From: an uncultured Verrucomicrobia subdivision 3 bacterium | GTDB lineage: Bacteria > Verrucomicrobiota > Verrucomicrobiia > Limisphaerales > UBA11358 | DNA: 64,000 nucleotides | NCBI GenBank assembly: GCA_903850425.1 | Contig: CAINLR010000177.1 | Coordinates: 1 to 64,000, forward strand | Reading direction: 5' to 3' | Translations under genes and position numbers: made by a program | Notes under the pieces: model-generated | What the model saw: the letters and a program-made list of their open reading frames with translations, nothing else | Told to the model about the DNA's origin: nothing | Databases searched by the model: none | In this document: positions 1-6,647 of the stretch, one piece after another | Layout of the letters: every line of letters starts with the position of its first letter | How positions within the stretch are numbered: position 1 is the stretch's first letter

Positions 1-2
1 GC

Positions 3-299
3 GGGCATATCGAAATCACGGTGCGGGGCCAAAGCATCGCTGGCGTGCTGGAGATTTTGCTAAACACCTTGTCGGTAGTGCCGCTGGATCTCGACGCCGG
101 CTTAGCTCTCAGCTTGCGTTACTACCATCTGGATGAGGACTGCGGCACGCAGGAACTGACGGCGTATGAAGCTTGCTATGAATTCGAGACAAACCCAATG
201 CGCGTAATTCGCCGCATGGCCGCCGATGCCAAGACCAGCTTGGTTCAGAAGCTCGCGCAACATCACATCACTCTGCAAGGCGAGAGGGGCGAGCTATGA
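3..299 (+). CDS. hypothetical phage protein, 5' end outside window
   Basis: The frame is open from the first bases of the window. The first possible start inside is GTG at 21, but the codons before it (G-H-I-E-I-T) read naturally into the protein, so the gene probably begins further left. I do not recognise the family. The visible part is acidic in the middle (residues around YHLDEDCGTQELTAYEAC) and ends in a basic/amphipathic helix. Its stop overlaps the next start by 4 bases, so it is the first visible cistron of the phage early operon. Confidence 0.6.
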   Translation, partial: GHIEITVRGQSIAGVLEILLNTLSVVPLDLDAGLALSLRYYHLDEDCGTQELTAYEACYEFETNPMRVIRRMAADAKTSLVQKLAQHHITLQGERGEL

Positions 300-523
300 T
301 GACCCTCCTCGAAGCCATCTCGCCCACAGCCCGGCAACTGTTGATGATGCCGCGCACGGGCATTACCAAAGCGCCGAAGAATCGCACCCACGCGGTGCGC
401 GAGGATGGCCGGCCGCTCTGCGGCGGCGGTTTCCAATCCAGCGCGGTGAGCCAATGGCAGACCGATATGGGCGGCGTCAATTGCGCGGCCTGCCTGGGCA
501 TCATTGAACGGAGGGCCACATGA
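296..523 (+). CDS. small phage protein with cysteine pairs
   Basis: A 75-residue protein. The middle (residues about 28-45) carries the stretch THAVREDGRPLCGGG and the end carries NCAACLGI, so cysteines at both sites could bind one metal ion. Short proteins with this H-V-x-x-D-G-R-P-L-C-G-G-G pattern are common in the early regions of Mu-like and other temperate phages, but no function is known to me. It overlaps both neighbours by 4 bases, which suggests translational coupling. Confidence 0.6.
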   Translation: MMTLLEAISPTARQLLMMPRTGITKAPKNRTHAVREDGRPLCGGGFQSSAVSQWQTDMGGVNCAACLGIIERRAT

Positions 524-834
524 GCGCGATCATTGAAGTGGGACCCGATCTGGTCCGTGAGTTCACCGGTGGCGATGTGCTGTGCTTGCATCCCATCTGC
601 CAGCCGGTGGTGAACGAAATGCAGGCGGTCATTCGTCACCAACGCGAGCAGTTGGTCCGCGCCGTGGCGGCGATGGACTATGTCGTGAGGGTGCAGGGTG
701 AGAAGCTCCTGGCCACGGAACAATTTGGCCGCCTCACACTCGCCATCGCCGAGATCAAGGGACAAGACGTGCATGGGTTGCGGGAACAGTATCTCCCTGG
801 CTCGGCCAACTTCTACCGGAGGGATGACGAATGA
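520..834 (+). CDS. hypothetical phage early protein
   Basis: A 104-residue protein of unknown function. Residues about 25-75 look mainly helical with regular charged/hydrophobic spacing, consistent with a short coiled-coil. No catalytic motif, signal peptide or membrane segment is visible. The start ATG overlaps the preceding stop (ATGA at 520) and its own stop overlaps the next start at 831. It is called real because it is part of the unbroken chain of coupled cistrons. Confidence 0.55.
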   Translation: MSAIIEVGPDLVREFTGGDVLCLHPICQPVVNEMQAVIRHQREQLVRAVAAMDYVVRVQGEKLLATEQFGRLTLAIAEIKGQDVHGLREQYLPGSANFYRRDDE

Positions 835-1052
835 GCACCACGCTCGCGCCCGCCACGACCGCGCCGAAAGGCATCCGCTTCCACAGTGGGCAGCGCCGGC
901 AGGACATGGTGCTCGTGGACGATCCGAAAAACATCTGGCACGGCTGGCTAATGTTTCAGGCCGCCGATGGCCACTGGGCACCACTGCGCCTGGCTGAACC
1001 GGAAGACCACGCCGAACTGACCGCTGCCATTGTAAAATCTCATCACCAGTAA
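831..1052 (+). CDS. hypothetical phage early protein
   Basis: A 73-residue protein coupled to the previous gene by an ATGA overlap. The sequence has several tryptophans and an acidic end (EPEDHAELTAAI). I do not recognise a family. A 31-base gap containing a short AT-rich stretch follows before the Gam-like gene; this is one of the few gaps in the operon. Confidence 0.5.
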   Translation: MSTTLAPATTAPKGIRFHSGQRRQDMVLVDDPKNIWHGWLMFQAADGHWAPLRLAEPEDHAELTAAIVKSHHQ

Positions 1053-1083
1053 ACACACAACCAACATCGCCAGTTAAACTATT

Positions 1084-1635
1084 ATGATCAGCACCACAGA
1101 AAACCTCGGCGGACAATCCCAGGCATTTGCCTCCTTCGTCGAGCTGCAACAACAGCACACGGAACTTTCCAACCAGCTCGACCAGTTGGAAGTGACCATC
1201 AATCGGGACGCGCAGGCATCGGCCAAAGCCAGCGCCGAGGCTTACATCGTCTTGCAGGAAAACATCGCGGCCCTGGACATCAAACTCAAAGCGTTCTTCG
1301 CGGCGCACCCGGAATGGCGCGGTGAGAAGAAGAAGAGTGTGAGCACGCCGTTCGGTTCGGTGGAGCAGCGCACGGCCAATGAACTCGAAGTGCCGAATGC
1401 GGCCATGACGGTGGCCTTGATCGAAGCCTGCGGTAAATCGGATGCGGCCTTCAAGGCGGACGACTTCCTGCATGTGAGCAAAGAGCCGAATCTGGAAGCG
1501 CTGGAACGATTGGATGACAGCGCCCTGGCGAAGCTCGGCATCAACCGCGTGACGACGGAACGCGTGACGGTGAAGCCGGCCAAGGTGAGTGTGGCCAAGG
1601 CCGTGAAGGCGGCGAAAGCGAAGGTGGGGAAGTGA
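1084..1635 (+). CDS. gam: host-nuclease inhibitor, Mu Gam-like
   Basis: This 183-residue protein matches the layout of Mu Gam: a long N-terminal helical/coiled-coil region (about 17-75, rich in Q, E and L), then a compact core with the usual FFAAHPEW and STPFGSVEQR-type stretches (about 75-110), then a helical part with the L-x-K-L-G-I pattern (about 145-153). Mu Gam dimers bind the ends of linear double-stranded DNA and shield them from RecBCD-type nucleases; this role is carried over from the family. The last 20 residues are an unusual lysine/alanine/valine tail (repeated AKVSVAKAVKAAKAK), probably extra DNA-binding charge. The stop overlaps the GTG start of the next gene. Confidence 0.8.
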   Translation: MISTTENLGGQSQAFASFVELQQQHTELSNQLDQLEVTINRDAQASAKASAEAYIVLQENIAALDIKLKAFFAAHPEWRGEKKKSVSTPFGSVEQRTANELEVPNAAMTVALIEACGKSDAAFKADDFLHVSKEPNLEALERLDDSALAKLGINRVTTERVTVKPAKVSVAKAVKAAKAKVGK

Positions 1636-2141
1636 GTGATAAACGCGCCAAGTGTGCCCGCCGCAAATGCGGCTGGATCGGGATGGAGTCCCAAATGCGA
1701 AACGTGGTGGTGAAAACTACTCCGCTTAAAATCACCGAGCTGCATTGCCCGCGCTGCGATGGCAACGAGTTTTATTATAAGCTCAAAGAGAATGAGGCGG
1801 AGAAGCCGAAGTCCGGCGCACAACTCATCGCGAACGAACGCGATCGCCAAATTAAAATTAAGGGCTTCACCAATGACGACCATCACACTCTCGGAGAATT
1901 GAGTTCTGCGGCCGGAGCTTATTTGCTGGTCGCGTCAGCCGAAGTGCGCGGCAGCCAAGCGAGTGAATGGCCGTGGGAAATGGTATGCTCGTCCAGTGAG
2001 CTTATGCTGTCGTGGCCTTGGCGCAAAACTTTCTGGAAGCCGAGCGATGATCCCATCCGCAACCTGGTCAAAGCCGGCGCGCTGATCGCCGCTGAGATTG
2101 ACCGGCTACAGCGGCTGCAGGGGAAGGCGGGGCAATCATGA
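1632..2141 (+). CDS. conserved phage protein with N-terminal zinc ribbon
   Basis: A 169-residue protein whose GTG start overlaps the gam stop. The N-terminus has cysteines C-x4-C (CARRKC) and C-x2-C (CPRC, about residue 39), a likely zinc ribbon. The C-terminal two thirds carry a pattern common in phage genomes: ERDRQIKIKGF, then D-D-H-H-T-L-G-E-L-x-x-A-A, then WPW...W-K-P and finally LVKAGALIAAEIDRL. That family is widespread in temperate phages but I know no demonstrated function. Fusion of this module to a zinc ribbon seems less usual. Confidence 0.65.
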   Translation: MSDKRAKCARRKCGWIGMESQMRNVVVKTTPLKITELHCPRCDGNEFYYKLKENEAEKPKSGAQLIANERDRQIKIKGFTNDDHHTLGELSSAAGAYLLVASAEVRGSQASEWPWEMVCSSSELMLSWPWRKTFWKPSDDPIRNLVKAGALIAAEIDRLQRLQGKAGQS

Positions 2142-2566
2142 ACATCTCCAAGCTCACCATTGGCCGACTGTTCAACCTCGGGAACTACGAGCACATCCGC
2201 TACGAGCTGACCGTGGACGTGCAGCCAGGCGAAGCTTCGGAGGCAGTGCTCGGCGTTGAAACTCTGCTGCGCGCACTCAATCCCAAGCGCCCTTGCGGCG
2301 TGATGACTGATTCGGAACTCGCCCAGGCGAAAAACAAGATTGATCTGATCCGGTCTATGACCGATGAAGCCGTCCGCCGCAATTATGGTATGTCCAAATA
2401 CGGCTTGATTCGGAGATATACCGCCGATCTGGCTGAGGCTACATCCAAAACCGAGCTGTGGCGGGTTCGCCAAAAGTCAGCGCGTAAATTGTTTGACGAT
2501 CTCGGCGGTGCCAGCCAATACCGCGACGCTAAACAGGACTGGGAAGACTTCGACACGGAAAATTGA
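2138..2566 (+). CDS. conserved phage protein, unknown function
   Basis: A 142-residue protein beginning MNISKLTIGRLFNLGNYEHI. A very similar opening (TIGRLxNLGNYExxRYE) recurs in small proteins of phages and integrative elements. The beginning looks like a beta-rich domain (about 1-50), followed by a helical part (about 65-135). No catalytic residues can be pointed to. It overlaps its upstream neighbour by 4 bases and is followed after one base by the next start. Confidence 0.6.
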   Translation: MNISKLTIGRLFNLGNYEHIRYELTVDVQPGEASEAVLGVETLLRALNPKRPCGVMTDSELAQAKNKIDLIRSMTDEAVRRNYGMSKYGLIRRYTADLAEATSKTELWRVRQKSARKLFDDLGGASQYRDAKQDWEDFDTEN

Positions 2567-2567
2567 T

Positions 2568-3026
2568 ATGAGCTACAAACTTTCTGACGACGAGCGCGCC
2601 GAGTTCCGTCCGCACAAACCGAAATACATTCGCTGTGCCGATCGTATGTGCGGAGCCGAGGATTGCCCCAACTGCCACCCGGAGATTCTGACGCCGCAGC
2701 CAGTGAAGAAGATGACTTCCATCCGCGAACAGATGGAAGCCGATGTTGACGATGTGGCCATGGCCGTCCGCGCCATCAAGGATGCGGTCGAAGGGATCAC
2801 GAACTTGCACAATCAGTTGAGCACACCCATTAGTGCAGCGGAAGGAAGTCTGCGCGTAATGCTGTCAAAATCGTTCATCTCGCGTGATGAGAAACTACGG
2901 CCCCAGGTGGAGAAGTTTCTGGACCTGGTGCAACGCGTCCACGAATTAAAAAACACGATGGACATGGGCACTCTCGTCGTGCAAACGGATCGCGTGATGG
3001 ATGCCGTCTGGAAATCACTGCCATGA
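2568..3026 (+). CDS. phage protein with Cys-rich zinc-binding N-terminus
   Basis: I placed the start at ATG 2568, directly after the preceding stop; an upstream GTG at 2493 would overlap the previous gene by 74 bases. Residues about 24-37 hold CADRMCGAEDCPNCH, a compact C-x4-C-x4-C-x2-C-H cluster like those in many phage early proteins. The rest (about 50-150) is predicted helical with heptad-like leucine/valine spacing. The function is unknown; nucleic-acid binding is possible but not shown. Confidence 0.6.
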   Translation: MSYKLSDDERAEFRPHKPKYIRCADRMCGAEDCPNCHPEILTPQPVKKMTSIREQMEADVDDVAMAVRAIKDAVEGITNLHNQLSTPISAAEGSLRVMLSKSFISRDEKLRPQVEKFLDLVQRVHELKNTMDMGTLVVQTDRVMDAVWKSLP

Positions 3027-3523
3027 ATAAAATCCTTATCAAGAAAGTCAGCCGGCCGGGTGTGGATTCGGAAATGTTTCGCGCCTATAAAGATGATGGG
3101 GCTGAGCCATCGGCACGGACCACACTCAAAGTTTCGGCAAGCACCACTGGCGGCACTGAGATAGGGGCCATCCGCTGCGCGGCCAAAGCGTTCAAACGTT
3201 ATGTAGAGCCCGGCGGCGATCTGAATGAAATCGAAACGCGCATCAAGCTGACTCCCGACCAGCATATTGACGACCTCTGGGTGGCAGAACTCTCGCCCAA
3301 AAGCCCGTGCGATCATACTCATCCGATGGCAAATCATTCATGGATCAGCGCTGCCATGGGCTTGCCTGATTCCGAGCAGAGCGTTTTGGTCCATGCGCCA
3401 GACGCGGATGAACCGGTCTGGCTGGGCTTCCACGATGGCGAATGCTGGCGCTGGGCCAGCGCTGAGCGCATCGAGACGGAAGTGACGCACTGGATGACCA
3501 TCCCGGAACCGCCCGAGCCATGA
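3023..3523 (+). CDS. DUF551-containing phage protein
   Basis: A 166-residue protein. The C-terminal 60 residues match the DUF551 pattern: a W-I-S-A start, the M-G-L-P-D-S step, V-L-V-H, then G-F-H-D-G-E-C-W-R-W and the closing VTHWMTIPEPPEP. DUF551 is a small domain of unknown function found mainly in phages. The first 100 residues are a separate module (about 1-95) that I do not recognise. It is coupled at both ends by 4-base overlaps. Confidence 0.65.
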   Translation: MNKILIKKVSRPGVDSEMFRAYKDDGAEPSARTTLKVSASTTGGTEIGAIRCAAKAFKRYVEPGGDLNEIETRIKLTPDQHIDDLWVAELSPKSPCDHTHPMANHSWISAAMGLPDSEQSVLVHAPDADEPVWLGFHDGECWRWASAERIETEVTHWMTIPEPPEP

Positions 3524-3741
3524 ATATTAAGATGACACCGAGGGCGCTTCGTATCATGCACACGGCCCAGATCATTGCCGCCGAAATGCGCGATACCCAT
3601 GTGGGTGCCACCCATCTTTTAATTGCCATGACCCGTGAGGAGTGCGCCACCATGATGATCCTGAAAGAAAAGGGCATTACCGAGGAGGTGCTCTGGGATT
3701 ATTTCGGAGTCTCCAAGTGGAAACTGGATTTCCAGATATGA
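3520..3741 (+). CDS. free-standing Clp N-terminal (Clp R) domain miniprotein
   Basis: The 73 residues align over nearly their whole length with one repeat of the ClpA/ClpC N-domain. The opening MTPRALRIMHTAQ corresponds to the ClpC pattern FTERAQKVLALAQ, HVGATHLLIAMTREE corresponds to the G-T-E-H-L-L-L-x-L-x-R-E core, and ILKEKGITEEVL to the closing A-x-x-L-x-x-L-G. The full domain normally has two such repeats fused to AAA+ modules; here only one is present, with no ATPase. In Clp ATPases this domain recruits adaptors and substrates, so a free phage copy could compete for or redirect host Clp proteolysis. That role is inference. It lies between the DUF551 and ASCH-like genes. Confidence 0.72.
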   Translation: MNIKMTPRALRIMHTAQIIAAEMRDTHVGATHLLIAMTREECATMMILKEKGITEEVLWDYFGVSKWKLDFQI

Positions 3742-3771
3742 TCATCACCTTCACCGAACGGAGATAATACG

Positions 3772-4182
3772 ATGCGCAACATTTCCGCCGCCCTCACCAA
3801 ATGCCAGATGCGCGACAGCGCGGCGGCCGTGGCCTATGGCAAGCCGCCGATCAAGGATGTGACGCGCCGGCTGGGCTGGCTCAATGCACGCGCGGGCGAG
3901 CGCCTGCAGGTGTGCGAGAAATGCCAGGGCCTGAAGCCCGGCCAGTCGCTGGTGAAAATTTGCGTGATCGAAGTGGTGGCGGTGCGGCGCGAACCGTTGA
4001 ACGCGCTCACTTACGATGTGAATTATGGCCGCCGCGAAACCAAGCGCGAGGGCTTTGCCTTGCACCCCGAGGTAATGGGGGATCCGCAACGCTTCGTGGC
4101 CTTTTTCTGTCGCACGCACAAGGACTGCACGCCGGCCACGGAGGTCACGCGGATTGAATTTAGATACGAGGGCAAGCGATGA
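3772..4182 (+). CDS. ASCH-like phage protein
   Basis: A 136-residue protein with the signature of a common Mu-like phage family: KDVTRRLGW near residue 22, C-E-K-C-Q-G-L-K-P-G-Q at about 47, the V-V-A-V-R-R-E-P-L strand at about 66, and the F-F-C-R-T-H-K...VTRIEF end. Members are usually annotated as ASCH-domain proteins, a small beta-barrel related to PUA domains and thought to bind RNA or modified nucleotides. Its role in phage growth is not established. A 30-base gap with a GGAG-like ribosome site precedes the start; its stop overlaps the next gene. Confidence 0.65.
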   Translation: MRNISAALTKCQMRDSAAAVAYGKPPIKDVTRRLGWLNARAGERLQVCEKCQGLKPGQSLVKICVIEVVAVRREPLNALTYDVNYGRRETKREGFALHPEVMGDPQRFVAFFCRTHKDCTPATEVTRIEFRYEGKR

Positions 4183-4400
4183 GTGAGCAGGCCATCAATA
4201 AAACGCCGTGTCGCGCGTGCGGTAAAACGCATTGTGTTTCAGCTGATCATTATGACCGGATACAAACGGAGTGTGGTGCGCTGTGGTTTGTTCTCCGGCC
4301 AAAACGTAATGGCCCGTTGGAACTTCGCCATCATCCCGGTCTTCCGCTGACCCGCTGGGAAATGGCGGAGAAGGAAAAATCGGCGGAGGGCAAGCGATGA
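4179..4400 (+). CDS. small phage protein, CxxC motif
   Basis: A 73-residue basic protein with C-R-A-C-G-K-T-H-C near the N-terminus (about 11-19), likely a metal site, followed by a tryptophan and arginine-rich part. The family is not recognised. ATGA overlaps link it to both neighbours. Confidence 0.5.
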   Translation: MSEQAINKTPCRACGKTHCVSADHYDRIQTECGALWFVLRPKRNGPLELRHHPGLPLTRWEMAEKEKSAEGKR

Positions 4401-4801
4401 AACGCCTCAGCCCTGGTGCCCCCATTTCTGCCTCCCTACGGCACTATCGCAACCAGGTCGCTGGCTTCAAGGCGCGCGGCCTGACGACGAAGGGCACGCG
4501 GTTCCAACGGCGGCCGAATTTCAAGGATGCTGACACTCGTTTGCAAGCCCGGCGCGAACGGGGACTGCGCGCGTGGAACAAGGTCGCGCTGCGCCGGCAG
4601 GTGGCGGGCCTGACCACGCGCGGCGGCCAGCCGGTCCTGGCTTATCGCGCACGGCGCAATGAGTGCGTGATTTTGTTGACGGAAGTCGAGGCGTTGGCCA
4701 CGAGTCTGGCCAATGTATTTGAGGCGTTGCCCGCCAGCGCCAAGGCGCAGTGCCTGACCCTTTCCAACCATTTGGCGACGATTCGCCAGCGGATCCTATG
4801 A
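4397..4801 (+). CDS. basic phage protein with two AGLTTRG-type motifs
   Basis: A strongly basic 134-residue protein. Two short motifs repeat: VAGFKARGLTTKG (about 21-33) and RRQVAGLTTRGGQP (about 67-80), separated by an arginine-rich stretch. Each could be a small helix-turn-helix-like nucleic-acid binding unit, but this is speculative. The C-terminal 45 residues form an amphipathic helix. The stop overlaps the start of the next gene at 4798. Confidence 0.55.
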   Translation: MKRLSPGAPISASLRHYRNQVAGFKARGLTTKGTRFQRRPNFKDADTRLQARRERGLRAWNKVALRRQVAGLTTRGGQPVLAYRARRNECVILLTEVEALATSLANVFEALPASAKAQCLTLSNHLATIRQRIL

Positions 4802-5496
4802 CCATCACCACCTCCCAACGCACGACGATCATGAAGCTCTGGGGCCGCGTCTGCAAAGATCACGGCTGGAAAGCCAGCGACCGAGGCTTGCGCCTGGCCA
4901 AGTTCAGCGAACTGATCGGCCGCGAAATTGCCAGCACGGATGACGTGGAACGGATCGCGGAATGCACAAAGCTGATGAATGAGTTGAAGGCGCTGCTGGG
5001 CATCAGCCTGCAGGCCGGCCTGGAAGCGGCGGATCAGACGATCAATGAGGCGCGCGTGTTGCGCAACCAGATCGCCGGTGAACTCATCCCCTGTCTGGAG
5101 CTTTACGTGGCTGATGTGCCGGCCTATTTGACGGCCATCATGGAGGATAAAAACCGGTGGTGGAAAATTGACCGGCCCGCCCGCGATATAACCATCATGG
5201 ACCTCGACGCCAAGCCGGTTCGCAAGTGGAACGTCAAGTCCAAGGCCATGCAGGAATATCCCAGCACCTTGAAACAGCTCCAGTTCACCCTGGCCGCCCG
5301 CCTAAACACGCTCCGCAATGCGGCCGGCGACCGCATCCACGATATGAAGATCAAAGCCCAGGTGCCGTGCGGTTGCACGCTCTGCGCGGAGGCGGCCAAT
5401 GCCAAGGGGTTTGCCGCCGAATTGGCCGGCGTGGAACCGGCCCTGATCCCGGCCTTGCCCGTGGGGGCAACTGCGCAGAGCGAACGACCTTTTTGA
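4798..5496 (+). CDS. possible GemA-like phage regulator
   Basis: I took ATG 4798 as start because it makes the usual ATGA overlap; a GTG at 4750 would lie inside the previous gene. The 232-residue protein opens with a helical region (about 1-65: T-S-Q-R-T-T-I-M-K-L-W, later R-L-A-K-F-S-E-L-I-G and L-M-N-E-L-K-A-L-L-G) that recalls Mu GemA (gp16), which affects host gene expression. The order gam then gemA also fits Mu. The rest contains a CGCTLC cysteine pair (about 199-204) and does not obviously fit GemA, so the name is tentative. Confidence 0.45.
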   Translation: MTITTSQRTTIMKLWGRVCKDHGWKASDRGLRLAKFSELIGREIASTDDVERIAECTKLMNELKALLGISLQAGLEAADQTINEARVLRNQIAGELIPCLELYVADVPAYLTAIMEDKNRWWKIDRPARDITIMDLDAKPVRKWNVKSKAMQEYPSTLKQLQFTLAARLNTLRNAAGDRIHDMKIKAQVPCGCTLCAEAANAKGFAAELAGVEPALIPALPVGATAQSERPF

Positions 5497-5499
5497 GCC

Positions 5500-6021
5500 A
5501 TGGCCCGGACGAAAAATTATCAGCGGATTAAGCAGCCGGTTTCGGCTGAATTATCGGCCTCGCTGATGGACTTCATCCGCCGCAAATTCTACGCGGGCGA
5601 TGACAAGTGTTTCTACCAGGATCGGCGGGACCTGATGCGGTGGGCTGTGCTCTGGCCGGCGAGTTGGCTGGATGCCAAGGGCGTGACCATCCATGGCGAG
5701 CGTTATCGGGAGATTTGCTTCAAGGTTTTGCTGCAGGCCAATGCCCATGCCGCCGACAAGATCAAATACCGCCCGGTGTGGCTGAAAGCGGTGCTCCAAA
5801 ATCACTTCAAGATTCATGGCGAGGAGTATCTGGCGGAAGCCAAGTCCGTGCTCCATTTGGCGGAGCAGGTATTGCTGATGGTCGGGAATCGCGTGGCAGC
5901 GCCGGATCCCGTCCTGGAACTGGCCAAAGCGCGGCAGATTCTGGTTGCCGGCCAGCCCAAAAAGAAGGCGTCTAAAACGGTCGTTAAAGGGGCTGTTAAC
6001 TTGGAGCTTTCCCTGGGCTGA
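5500..6021 (+). CDS. hypothetical phage protein, last gene of the element
   Basis: A 173-residue protein with tryptophan-rich helices (D-L-M-R-W-A-V-L-W-P-A-S-W, about 44-57) and a lysine-rich tail. I do not recognise it. It starts 3 bases after the previous stop and is the last gene before the break in context. In Mu-like phages the middle/late genes (mor, lysis, head) would follow; here the sequence changes to short repeats and a fragment of a secreted-protein gene within 130 bases. Confidence 0.55.
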   Translation: MARTKNYQRIKQPVSAELSASLMDFIRRKFYAGDDKCFYQDRRDLMRWAVLWPASWLDAKGVTIHGERYREICFKVLLQANAHAADKIKYRPVWLKAVLQNHFKIHGEEYLAEAKSVLHLAEQVLLMVGNRVAAPDPVLELAKARQILVAGQPKKKASKTVVKGAVNLELSLG

Positions 6022-6081
6022 ATTGGGTCTAACCCATTTCAATACCGCCGTTTTAGGCCGCTTCGCTTCTCAAACCAGCCA

Positions 6082-6150
6082 TTCCGGCTGGATTCGCGGG
6101 AAACCCTTTGTTTTCCGCATAATCACCCCTTGTTCCGGCTAGTTCCGGCT
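6082..6150. repeat. three TTCCGGCT repeats with hairpin, candidate element end
   Basis: The octamer TTCCGGCT occurs at 6082-6089, 6133-6140 and 6143-6150. Between the first and second lies a hairpin: GCGGGAAAC at 6096-6104 pairs with GTTTTCCGC at 6110-6118 (one G-U pair, 5-base loop). Mu-type elements carry several transposase-binding repeats at each end, and this cluster sits exactly where phage genes stop and the truncated chromosomal gene begins. Its role as the right end is inference. Confidence 0.4.
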
Positions 6151-6550
6151 TCTGAAATCGCGCGCGGAGATTCATTACGGTGAATTGCCGCAAAATGTTC
6201 CGATTTATGACCTCACGACCCCCAACGGACCCGACCTCACCACGCTGGTTGACCGTGAAATCTTCGCCGTCAACAACGTGAACGGCAATGGCACGGGCGC
6301 GGTCGCCTTCGACGTCGCGGGCGGTCGCATTTTCGCGCTCAACTCCAACAACGGCATGCTCGCCCTGACTTATGCGGGTCGGCTTAGCATTGCGCGCGGG
6401 GTTGGTGAACAGGTTCTGACCTGGCCGACGGCGGTTTCGATGTTGCAATCGGCCACCAACGTGGCCGGGCCTTACCTGGATATGCCGGCCGCCACCAGTC
6501 CTTACACGAACAGCACCGATGCGGTGAAGTTCTTCCGGCTGAAACATTGA
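6143..6550 (+). pseudogene. 3' remnant of a large secreted protein gene
   Basis: The frame is open from 6143 (a stop lies at 6140-6142), but there is no plausible start or signal peptide. The translation is the end of a larger exported protein: YDLTTPNGPDLTTL, then REIFAVNNVNGNGTGAV and GRIFALNSNNGMLALTY, then a C-terminal module with LTWP...LQSATNV..GPY and ending KFFRLKH. The module resembles the C-termini of the two secreted proteins downstream. The 5' part was apparently lost when the Mu-like element inserted; the rest of the gene may lie to the left of the element outside the window. Confidence 0.65.
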
Positions 6551-6567
6551 TTGAAAGGGAAATCCAC

Positions 6568-6605
6568 AATGCAACCGGGGCTGCGGCTCCGGTTGCATTT
6601 TTTTT
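6568..6605 (+). terminator. rho-independent terminator
   Basis: An 11-base stem (6568-6578 pairing with 6589-6599) with a 10-base loop is followed by a run of T (6598-6605). It lies 18 bases after the stop of the truncated gene and before the next + strand gene. Confidence 0.85.
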
Positions 6606-6647
6606 GGCGCGCGGCTGCCACCGTTGCCCGAGTTTAAGCCCGTCATC

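Larger units (their letters stand above)
1..6150 (+). mobile_element. Mu-like transposable prophage remnant (early region only)
   Basis: Fifteen small genes, all on the + strand, are packed almost without gaps; most neighbours share a 4-base ATGA or GTGA overlap. A Gam-like protein, a DUF551 protein, an ASCH-like protein and a possible GemA are typical of the early region of Mu-like phages. Neither the transposase genes (expected to the left, outside the window) nor any lysis, head or tail gene is visible. The block stops near 6150, where the reading frame of an unrelated secreted protein begins without its 5' part. This suggests either a decayed prophage that lost its late genes or a small Mu-derived element. 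The left end lies outside the window and the exact right end is inferred. Confidence 0.65.

Noticed and set aside
268-1473. A 401-codon open frame on the minus strand opposite the phage genes
   Set aside because: It runs antiparallel to several well-supported coupled genes, has no recognisable motif and is biased toward R, H and G as expected for a shadow frame in GC-rich DNA.
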